Shown piece by piece: positions 8,955-16,600 of a stretch of DNA of 64,000 nt (its first letter is position 1; each line of letters opens with the position of its first letter). This DNA comes from Flavobacterium undicola (lineage in GTDB: Bacteria; Bacteroidota; Bacteroidia; Flavobacteriales; Flavobacteriaceae): positions 1-64,000 of the forward strand of contig NZ_JAAAPM020000025.1 in assembly GCF_009909155.2 (NCBI RefSeq). The letters run 5' to 3'. A program made the position numbers and the translations under genes. The notes beneath the pieces were generated by a model. The model was not told the origin of the DNA. It saw only the letters and a program-made list of their open reading frames with translations, and did no database searches.

Positions 8955-9107
8955 ATGAATTTGGAAAATGAATTATTAGAAAAATTTCAGATTGAAGAAC
9001 TTGAAAAACGTTTTGAGATGAGTATTTGGACTCCTGGACCAACCGATGTAAACCCTAATACCGGCGAAGCTGGGGGAGTAGGATGGACAATCGAATGGGG
9101 TGGATAG
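8955..9107 (+). CDS. Candidate RiPP precursor peptide B
   Basis: A 50-codon gene. The leader MNLENELLEKFQIEELEKR is nearly the same as in peptide A; A has a five-residue insertion (LLENQ). The core is different in sequence yet similar in plan: GPTD, NPNTGEAGG, two Trp, ending WGG. Across A and B the GPxD, E(V/A)GG and terminal GG positions are shared. Constant leader with variable core, plus a PqqD-like gene nearby, is the usual picture of RiPP precursors. The modification is unknown. It heads unit B, with a hairpin and the gene at 9178 downstream. Confidence 0.72.
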   Translation: MNLENELLEKFQIEELEKRFEMSIWTPGPTDVNPNTGEAGGVGWTIEWGG

Positions 9108-9129
9108 TTCAATGAGTTTAATTATTATG

Positions 9130-9154
9130 AAACGGAAGTATTTCACTTCTGTTT
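9130..9154 (+). terminator. Hairpin after peptide gene B
   Basis: AAACGGAAGT pairs with ACTTCTGTTT (one G-T pair) around a five-base loop, followed by TTATTC. Position and probable attenuator role match the palindrome after peptide gene A. Confidence 0.55.
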
Positions 9155-9177
9155 TTATTCACATTTAAATACATTTT

Positions 9178-10362
9178 ATGAGAAAAATATTAAGCATAGT
9201 TTTTTTTATTATTGGAACTGTACTTTTTGGGCAAGAAAAAGAAATAACTATACTTGACAAGGACAATGGATTGCCTATTTCTCAAGTAAATATATTCTAC
9301 AAAGACTTGAACGAAGGTGTTTTGACCAATGATGATGGAATGGCAAAAATACGATTAAAAAAGTATGATTTATCATTCTTACATTTCAATTATAGGGATA
9401 CAATCATCTCAAAAGAAAAAATAGCATTCTTAAAGGATACTCTGTGGTTAACTCCAAAGCCCATAATATTGGAAGAAGTTGTTGTACAAAATAGTAATCT
9501 AAAAAAAAGGATGGAGTATGTTTTAGACAAATATAATGACTTGTACGTAGATTATCCAACGGAAAAGGAATGTTCTATTAAAGAAACTTTTTTGTTTGAC
9601 AATACCTATAAAAGGCTTTTTTCAGCAGAATTAAAATGGTGGAGTAAAGGTTTCTATTATGATTTAAAAAAAAATCAGAATGATTTTACTAAATTAAGTT
9701 TAGGGAAAATTGACTACAACAAAATTACTACTGTCAATCTAGAGTTTGGAGAGCAAGGTTTTGCTTCTATTGTAACAAATAAGATGATTCCTTTGTTTTA
9801 CTTGAATTCTATACTTTCTATTTTACTCAAACACACAGATGAGACCAATTCTTTTATTGAAAGCAAAGAGAATACATACACAACAATATCATATAATACA
9901 AATTGGATTACCGATAAAAATGGGGTTGTGTACCAACATATCGGAAAAATTACTTTCGACAATACAACAAATGCAATTGTCAAACTATTGGATAGTTTGA
10001 TTTATAAGGATAGAAAAGAGCAAAATAAAAAAACTACAAAAGCTAATAAAATAGCCACAACTTATAGCAATAGCGAGCTTTCAGAATATATTTTTCTCAA
10101 AAACAAAGAGGGTAAATGGGGTATTAAATATTTCAATATAAGTTTAAATGGATTTTTGGATTATGATAATGTATTACATCCAGTAATTCTATCTAACAGT
10201 CTGTTTATATTAAAAGAAACAAAAGTAAAAAAGAGTAGTGAAAAAGAATCGATAGATTTAAACAAACCAATTTATAAAAATTTACCTAAAGAAACAATAA
10301 TGAATACTAATACTATTATGTTAACCGAAAAAGAGTTAGAGTTTATCAACAATAAAAAATAA
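9178..10362 (+). CDS. Exported protein with carboxypeptidase-regulatory-like domain (island unit B)
   Basis: 394 residues. A signal peptide (about 1-19, ending LFGQ), a carboxypeptidase-regulatory-like domain (LPISQVNIFY, NDDGMAKIRL) and LEEVVVQ are followed by a ~280-residue domain of unknown function. It is first after peptide B, as 5058 is after peptide A, so each peptide is paired with one of these proteins. One base separates its stop from the next start. It lacks a beta-barrel, so it is not a TonB receptor itself; it may hold or sense the peptide in the envelope, which is inference. Confidence 0.75.
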   Translation: MRKILSIVFFIIGTVLFGQEKEITILDKDNGLPISQVNIFYKDLNEGVLTNDDGMAKIRLKKYDLSFLHFNYRDTIISKEKIAFLKDTLWLTPKPIILEEVVVQNSNLKKRMEYVLDKYNDLYVDYPTEKECSIKETFLFDNTYKRLFSAELKWWSKGFYYDLKKNQNDFTKLSLGKIDYNKITTVNLEFGEQGFASIVTNKMIPLFYLNSILSILLKHTDETNSFIESKENTYTTISYNTNWITDKNGVVYQHIGKITFDNTTNAIVKLLDSLIYKDRKEQNKKTTKANKIATTYSNSELSEYIFLKNKEGKWGIKYFNISLNGFLDYDNVLHPVILSNSLFILKETKVKKSSEKESIDLNKPIYKNLPKETIMNTNTIMLTEKELEFINNKK

Positions 10363-10363
10363 A

Positions 10364-12247
10364 ATGACATTTCATAGTTACATCCAAAATTTACCTTTGC
10401 ATCAGAATTTAAAAAAAATAATTTTGAATTCCAATTTCATAAATAGCAATCCCACCTACTACCAAAAATACCCCTCATTATTTTCAAATTCTTTTTTGAT
10501 AACCAAAGAGCAATTGGATTTATTAGATATATCAGGTTATTTATATTATCAAGCTACAATATTCACAGATAGATTAATTGATGAAAAAGACATTACAAAA
10601 TTTCCATTAATAACCATTTGCCAAGAAGAAAGCATCAAAATCCTAACCAGTATTTATGGATTAGAGAGTAATTTTTGGATACTCTGGAATAAAAGGCGAA
10701 ATGAATATTTAGAAGCAATTGTTTTTGAAAAAGTACTTAGTAAAAAGGAAGTTGTTACTATTGAAGAATATGAAACTTTAGCGGATACCAAATCGGCATT
10801 TGGCAAAGTAGCCATTGATTGTTTGTATAGTATTGACAACACCAATGTAGCTGTGTATGAAAAGTTGTTGCTTTCGCACAAGTATTTTTCGGTGGCTTTT
10901 CAACTCAACGACGATATTCAGGATTTTAAAGAAGACCTCAAAAAGGGACAATTCAATTGGGCAGTGTATCTTTTAAAACAACAAAATATTATAAATAAAG
11001 ACCCCGATATTTTAGTAAAATATCTTTATATCAGAGGTGTGTCAAAACAAATGTACTTGTTGGGTATTGATTATTGCAATAAAGCACTGGATTCCATTGA
11101 AAATATAGCTGTTCCAAAATGGAAAAAAGTGTTGGTTGATACAAAAAAATCGTTCACAACTGCTATTATTGAAATTGAAAATTATATAGAAGTGCTAACA
11201 TCCGAAGTAAGTGTATCTAATGATTTTTTTATTGAAAACAACTTACAGTATAGTATTTTGTCGGGAATACAATTTATAAAATCCAAGCAACAAAATAACG
11301 GAAGTTGGAGAGAATATGTAAATCAAGGTGGTATAAGTAATACGTGGGCAACCGCATTTATTACTTCTAAAATTTCAGAATCTGAAAATTTAAAAATATT
11401 TTTTGAAAACGAAATACTAAAAGCATTAGATTTTCTAAATCAAAATACAACAGAAACATTGTGGAGTTACAATACCACTTGGATTGAAGATGCCGATTCA
11501 ACCAACTTTGTGCTTTTATCATTTTTGCATAATAACATCCAAATTGAAAATGAAATTTTAGAAAATTGGTTGTTTTATCAGACCCAAAATGGTAGTTTTT
11601 CAACCTATTCTGATAAAAAATATTTATTGACTGCTCTTGATGATAAAAATATTTCAAATGTAAACGGCTGGTTATCAATTCATAATTGCGTGAGTGCAGT
11701 GAGTTTTTATTTTTTAGCACAACAAAATCAAAATGGCAATTCATTTTTAAGAATCAAAAATTACTTTGATAAAAATCTTAAAAACGAGTTAAATTCTTAT
11801 TGGTGGACTAGCAGTATTTATACCTATTATTATTTGGCTAAAACCTATCAGTTTTTGGATGAAACTGATAAAGTCGATTATATAGTTTCCAAAATAAATG
11901 CTATTCAAAATGAAAATGGCAGTTTTTCAGACGTTTATGGAGAAAATGTGTTTTACACAGGATTAGCTTTGGAAATATTGCTTTTGAGCCCAATTAAAAA
12001 TAAACAACAAATAGAAAAAACAATCTCTTATTTACTCCAAAATCAATTTAGCGATGGTTCTTGGCAAAATTCAAATGCCTTACAAGTGCCAAATGCTCAA
12101 GATACAGTGCCCAACAAAATTCCTTTTCCAATAGCCCCTTTTGGAATGAATGTGAGAGCTAAAGAATTTAACAGACTATTTACAACAACCTCAGTTTTAC
12201 AATCATTATCAGTTTATGAAGACAGCTATAGTTCCGTTACTTTCTAA
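10364..12247 (+). CDS. Isoprenyl-synthase-like / terpene-cyclase-like fusion protein
   Basis: 627 residues, two helical halves. The N-terminal half (about 1-280) resembles the class I isoprenyl diphosphate synthase fold: DRLID at 69-73 stands where the first Asp-rich motif would be and DDIQD at 183-187 matches the second. The C-terminal half (about 290-615) resembles squalene/hopene cyclase and prenyltransferase alpha-toroids, with QW-like motifs (QNNGSW, QTQNGSF, QNENGSF, FSDGSW) and DADST at 376-380 in place of the class II DxDDT. The imperfect motifs leave activity open. It could make or attach an isoprenoid to the peptide, or be a repurposed scaffold like LanC-type toroids. Its 3' end overlaps the PqqD-M50 gene by 32 bp, so the two are tightly coupled. 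Confidence 0.65.
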   Translation: MTFHSYIQNLPLHQNLKKIILNSNFINSNPTYYQKYPSLFSNSFLITKEQLDLLDISGYLYYQATIFTDRLIDEKDITKFPLITICQEESIKILTSIYGLESNFWILWNKRRNEYLEAIVFEKVLSKKEVVTIEEYETLADTKSAFGKVAIDCLYSIDNTNVAVYEKLLLSHKYFSVAFQLNDDIQDFKEDLKKGQFNWAVYLLKQQNIINKDPDILVKYLYIRGVSKQMYLLGIDYCNKALDSIENIAVPKWKKVLVDTKKSFTTAIIEIENYIEVLTSEVSVSNDFFIENNLQYSILSGIQFIKSKQQNNGSWREYVNQGGISNTWATAFITSKISESENLKIFFENEILKALDFLNQNTTETLWSYNTTWIEDADSTNFVLLSFLHNNIQIENEILENWLFYQTQNGSFSTYSDKKYLLTALDDKNISNVNGWLSIHNCVSAVSFYFLAQQNQNGNSFLRIKNYFDKNLKNELNSYWWTSSIYTYYYLAKTYQFLDETDKVDYIVSKINAIQNENGSFSDVYGENVFYTGLALEILLLSPIKNKQQIEKTISYLLQNQFSDGSWQNSNALQVPNAQDTVPNKIPFPIAPFGMNVRAKEFNRLFTTTSVLQSLSVYEDSYSSVTF

Positions 12248-13424
12248 AGAAATTACCTTTCATTCAATAAATAAAAATGAATATTTTATACATCAAACGG
12301 TATATGACCATCGCATAAAAATTTCGTCGGAATTATATCATTTCATTCAATTGATTGATAATCAAACAGAATTAAAAAATATTGTTTGTAATTACAATTT
12401 AAAATACAAATCTAATATAACTATTGAATTTGCTTACGATTTTCTGTACCATAAATTGGCCACTTACGGAATAATACAAAGTGATGAAATAGCAATTAAA
12501 CCCAACCAAAAACCCAATTACATAAAATTAAATTTTATTTTAATTAGCGAAAAAATAGTGTCTAAATTTACGCAACAATTACATTTTTTATTTGAATCTA
12601 AAATTTCAAAAGTAATTATAATAGTCGCTTTTCTACTGTTTGCTTTCAGTTTTCACTACTACAATTCTCAAATATTCCATACCAGTTTGCCAAAATCGCA
12701 GTGGTTATTCTTTTTTATATTAAGTTTCATTAGTGCTACTTTTCACGAGTTGGGTCACGCATCAGCGGCACATCATTATGGCGCCAAACACGGTGGAATT
12801 GGTGGTGGTTTTTATCTGTTTATGCCTGTTTACTTTGCCGATGTTACGGATATTTGGAAGTTACCCAAACAACAACGTATAGTAGTTAATCTTGCAGGAA
12901 TGTATTTTGAAATCATTTATGTGGTATTTCTAATTTTGATTGGCTTGGTTTTTAATTTTCCAATATTCATCATTTTTGGTTGTATTATTTTAATGTCATC
13001 CTTGCGTAATCTTAATCCATTTCTAAGAAGTGATGGCTATTGGGTTTTGTCTGATGCTATAGAAAAACCAAATTTAATGACGCACGGTTTTCTTAAAATT
13101 AAACAATTTTATAAATCAAAAGCAACGTGGAAAAAAATGGATTACTTTTTATTGAGTTATGGCTTGGTATGTTATAGTTTTATTTTATTTTTCCTTTATT
13201 TTGTCCTTATAAAAAATCCTGACTCTATACTTTATTTTCCTCAAAACTGTACGTATTTTATTCAAAATCTATTTTATGAAAACGCACCATTTTCATTGGC
13301 TGAACTAGGAAAATTATTCATTCCATTACTTTTTTTCTATTTAATTTTTGGATTGGCAAAAAGTTTTATTCCCTTGTTAAAAAAGAGTGTTTTGGAGAGA
13401 TTACGACAAAAACAACTACCCTAA
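12216..13424 (+). CDS. PqqD-like domain fused to M50 (site-2) membrane metalloprotease
   Basis: 402 residues. Residues ~10-95 look like a PqqD-type RiPP recognition element (KISSELYHFIQLIDNQTEL), which binds leader peptides in known systems. The rest is a multi-pass M50 protease with HELGH at 177-181 as zinc site and the third-ligand region NPFLRSDGYW (Asp273). Similar proteins accompany RiPP clusters such as YydH in the epipeptide locus. Inferred role: bind the shared leader of peptides A and B at the inner membrane and cleave and/or help export them. The start ATG at 12216 lies inside the upstream gene; the PqqD-like start fits this. Confidence 0.8.
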   Translation: MKTAIVPLLSKEITFHSINKNEYFIHQTVYDHRIKISSELYHFIQLIDNQTELKNIVCNYNLKYKSNITIEFAYDFLYHKLATYGIIQSDEIAIKPNQKPNYIKLNFILISEKIVSKFTQQLHFLFESKISKVIIIVAFLLFAFSFHYYNSQIFHTSLPKSQWLFFFILSFISATFHELGHASAAHHYGAKHGGIGGGFYLFMPVYFADVTDIWKLPKQQRIVVNLAGMYFEIIYVVFLILIGLVFNFPIFIIFGCIILMSSLRNLNPFLRSDGYWVLSDAIEKPNLMTHGFLKIKQFYKSKATWKKMDYFLLSYGLVCYSFILFFLYFVLIKNPDSILYFPQNCTYFIQNLFYENAPFSLAELGKLFIPLLFFYLIFGLAKSFIPLLKKSVLERLRQKQLP

Positions 13425-13535
13425 ATTAACTGATATACAGAATTCTACCCATTAAATAATTGCAATTGTTTTAAAAAAACTTTTCAGAAACAATACATTA
13501 ACAATTCATAATTTACAATTCACAATTATAACCCA

Positions 13536-15980
13536 ATGACTGCATTTTTTAATTTCTTTAAACATTATGGTATTCTAACAGCACTGTTGCTAGGATATAC
13601 ACTGTTCGTTATTTTCTTTTGGAATCTCCAAATGTTGTTTCCAGTGAGTTTTATAATTCTTTTCAAATTGTTTAAAAGTAAAATTTCGTCAATTACTATT
13701 TCCTATTTGGATATTGGCTTTGCCATTCTGTTCATCAGTGAAATTATAACGGCTTTTAATTCTTCATACCCTTTCAACAGTATTAGTTCCTACATACGGT
13801 TGAGTTTTATGCTCTTTTTATACGTTGGTTGTAAATTATTTTTTAAGGATTCAAAAAAACAATTGCTTCTCCTGGGAGTATTGGTTATTTTTAGTGCCGT
13901 ACTTGTTGTTTTTACAATAAACGATTTTATCAGTTTTCAAACCAAACTTGAATTGGCAGGTTTTTCAAGTAGTATCAATTTCAAACACCTTTATACGCCT
14001 TTTGGTAATTTGATTAATGCCTGGAGCAGCGTACTTTTGTTATTTATCCCTTTGAATTGTCTCTTTTTATGGAAACTACGCAACAAAAAATGGGTATTTC
14101 TAGTCTATTTGAATTTGTTTTTGATTTGTTTTTGTATTTTATCTTCTTTTTCGAGAGGAGCTTATATTAGCCTTTTCGCATTTATATTCATTTTTAATTT
14201 GCTAGTGTGGGATCAATTTTCTTTAAAAAGAATCCTTTTATACAATGCAATTGTAGTATTCTTCATTTGCATTGCTGCAATCCCAATAAACAAGGATGTG
14301 TTGACTACTGTTTCATTCAATGCAACCGAGTCGCAACAACGAAGTACTTCGTCAAGAATGAGTGATTGGCAAAACACAAAAGAGCTTATTAAGGACAAAC
14401 CTATATTGGGCTGGGGACAAGGTAACTTTATTTTAGCTCAAGACAAAGTAGCATTTCAAAAAGAAGACTCGGTGTTTTGCCCCCGAACTCAAAACACCTA
14501 TATAAATTTACTTGTTGAAAGAGGTGTATTTGGTTTTAGCTGTTATTTGGTTTTTCTTGGAATTGTTTTTCTTGTTTTACTCCGGAATTTTAAATCAAGA
14601 ACAATTTCTAGTGAAGATAAAATTATAATGAGCCTTATTGCATCTGGAATTCTTGCCATACTATTACGGGAGTTTACTTATGCGTCTATTTTTGAGTTTA
14701 ATAGTGTGTTTTTTATGTTTTACAGTTTACTGTTTTTTCTTATTCGTTATGATATTCCTTTTAGAACAATACATTTGGCAAAATTGAATTATAGTATTCC
14801 GTCATTATTTTTGATTGCTATTGCTACTTTGCTGTATATAAATATAAGCAAAGTCTTAATTTTAGAGCAAAATGACAATTTTTTGAAATCTTTTTATAAA
14901 GATGATTTTAAATCTAGCCAAGTTTCAATTAATAAAGCCGTTGAATTGGCTCCCTATAATAGTAGCATCCTTAAAAATCATAGTTTGTTTTTGTTGAAGA
15001 ATAGTTTAGAAATTGAAATTTCAGAAAAGCATCCCCGTTTGCTTTCGATTACGTTTATAAATAAAGATACGCTTCAATTGGCTTCCAAAGATTTAAAAAC
15101 CATCTTAAAATTAAATCCGTACGATGATGAGAACTTACACAATCTAGCTTGGGTTTATTTTGCATTAGGACAACAAAAAACAGCACAAGATTTACTAACA
15201 AGTGCTATAAAATTGGATACTTACAATAGCACTTATCATATTAGCAAAGTGTTATTTGATTTGAAACAAGAAAATAATTCCGAGGTAAAAATCCACCTTG
15301 TCAAGGCACTTCGATACAGTCCAGAGGTATTGGAGTCTATATTTTTTAAAGAATTATCAAAAAAACATCCAAAACTAGCAAAAGAATCTAAACAAATTGC
15401 AATTTCAGATTTATATGCAGCAATTAAAATCAATAATAATACTATTTTAAAAGCTCGTTTGGCGAGATTATTATTAGAAGAAAATCCTAAGAAAGCAAAG
15501 CAACTTTTACAGGAGGTTACAACTACTTTACCTAATTTAAGCAGACCTTGGTTGTATTTGGCATACATAAATAGCCTAGAAACAAATGATACTCTTAAAA
15601 TAGAAAAAAGCTATCAAAAATCACTTTTTTTAAATCCCAATGATTTTCTTTTGAATACCTATTATGGGAATTATTATATGGCACAAGACAATGAAAAAAA
15701 AGGGCTTCAATTTTTTAGAATGTCATTGCTATCTTATAGTGCTATAAAGAGTTCCAATTATTCCAAAAATTACTTTTTTTCAAACATTCCAGTTTCAGGC
15801 AATTCTATTATTCCTAACAACTTACTGTATTACACATCCCCTGATCCACAAGCATTACCAATTTTCAAAGCTTTTGAAAAATACCATCAAATAAAACATC
15901 CTAAATATAAAGGCTTTTATTCCAAAATGGTAAAATCCTACTCACAGCGAATATTTAAACATGAGCTTGAATTACCTTAA
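13536..15980 (+). CDS. Wzy_C (O-antigen ligase-like) membrane protein with TPR C-terminus
   Basis: 814 residues. About ten membrane segments in residues 1-430 include a Wzy_C-type core (FSRGAYISL, then PILGWGQGNF and QNTYINLLVERGVFG). The C-terminal ~350 residues are periplasmic-type TPR helices. The Wzy_C family includes O-antigen ligases, polymerases and PglL/PilO-type O-oligosaccharyltransferases that glycosylate exported proteins; sequence alone does not separate these. The gene sits 111 bp after the M50 gene and ends at direct repeat B. A shorter relative is at 16504. Activity on the island's peptides is speculation from position. Confidence 0.75.
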   Translation: MTAFFNFFKHYGILTALLLGYTLFVIFFWNLQMLFPVSFIILFKLFKSKISSITISYLDIGFAILFISEIITAFNSSYPFNSISSYIRLSFMLFLYVGCKLFFKDSKKQLLLLGVLVIFSAVLVVFTINDFISFQTKLELAGFSSSINFKHLYTPFGNLINAWSSVLLLFIPLNCLFLWKLRNKKWVFLVYLNLFLICFCILSSFSRGAYISLFAFIFIFNLLVWDQFSLKRILLYNAIVVFFICIAAIPINKDVLTTVSFNATESQQRSTSSRMSDWQNTKELIKDKPILGWGQGNFILAQDKVAFQKEDSVFCPRTQNTYINLLVERGVFGFSCYLVFLGIVFLVLLRNFKSRTISSEDKIIMSLIASGILAILLREFTYASIFEFNSVFFMFYSLLFFLIRYDIPFRTIHLAKLNYSIPSLFLIAIATLLYINISKVLILEQNDNFLKSFYKDDFKSSQVSINKAVELAPYNSSILKNHSLFLLKNSLEIEISEKHPRLLSITFINKDTLQLASKDLKTILKLNPYDDENLHNLAWVYFALGQQKTAQDLLTSAIKLDTYNSTYHISKVLFDLKQENNSEVKIHLVKALRYSPEVLESIFFKELSKKHPKLAKESKQIAISDLYAAIKINNNTILKARLARLLLEENPKKAKQLLQEVTTTLPNLSRPWLYLAYINSLETNDTLKIEKSYQKSLFLNPNDFLLNTYYGNYYMAQDNEKKGLQFFRMSLLSYSAIKSSNYSKNYFFSNIPVSGNSIIPNNLLYYTSPDPQALPIFKAFEKYHQIKHPKYKGFYSKMVKSYSQRIFKHELELP

Positions 15981-15989
15981 AATTTTAAT

Positions 15990-16148
15990 TATGTTGTCCG
16001 CTGAATCTTCCTTATAAAAATTCAAAACTTTTTCTAACTCTTGCTTGTTATCTCCTGCTTCTGCCAATGCTTTTTTTGTACCGTTAGAATACTTATTACA
16101 CGAAATTAATACAAGTATTAGAATACAAAAACATACTACTTTTTTCAT
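15990..16148 (-). pseudogene. 5' fragment of the transglutaminase-like lipoprotein gene
   Basis: From the ATG at 16148 the frame reads MKKVVCFCILILVLISCNK and matches the first ~51 residues of the protein at 2247-4145. Homology stops at EDSAD and the frame ends at 15972 in unrelated sequence. It is the truncated gene of direct repeat B. A signal peptide and lipobox survive, so a short lipopeptide could in principle still be made. Confidence 0.8.
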
Positions 16149-16600
16149 TTTATTATATTTTAAATTCATAAAATCCGACCATTTATAACCCGAATTAAGT
16201 GCGCCAAAGTACAAAATAGAATTATTACAAAGTAAATTATTTCTGATAATTATTCATTTTCCTATATAAAGAGATTATTTTCCTAATAAGCGACAATCCT
16301 CCTGTTAAACAATTGAAATTTCTTATAAAAAAACAAACATACAAAATACTGACTACAAGCAAGTTATACTAAAACCTAAAGACAAGTATTATTTTTAACA
16401 AACAGTTCAGAACAGTTATTAATTAATTAATTTGTAGGTTTGAAATGTTGTAAAATTCTTATAAAAACAGAGTTATTTAATCTTAATCCGTAAATCCAAA
16501 CCAATGTTAAAAACACCCCTCCTATTATCTAATTTATCAAGGGTTTTTCTAACACTTTTGGTTTTTTCCCTTTTTTTGGTTTTACCCCAGATTAACATCC
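15994..16600. repeat. Direct repeat, copy B, flanking the peptide island
   Basis: Partner of 3993-4600 in the same orientation. Here the Wzy_C/TPR gene is complete and the transglutaminase gene is cut. With copy A it brackets about 11.4 kb. The gap 16149-16503 is filled by this repeat: the divergent promoter region with the AACAGTT motif. Confidence 0.85.
16396..16443 (+). promoter_or_regulatory. AACAGTT direct-repeat promoter motif, copy B
   Basis: AACAGTT at 16401 and 16411, then the AT-rich ATTAATTAATT stretch and GTAGGTTTGAAAT, 103 bp before the Wzy_C/TPR start at 16504. The same arrangement precedes the barrel gene at 48852 on the other strand. It probably drives the locus starting at 16504. 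Confidence 0.6.

Noticed and set aside
15972..16214. An intact 80-residue lipoprotein gene
   Set aside because: It is the first ~51 codons of the 2247-4145 gene running into unrelated sequence; kept as a pseudogene fragment.
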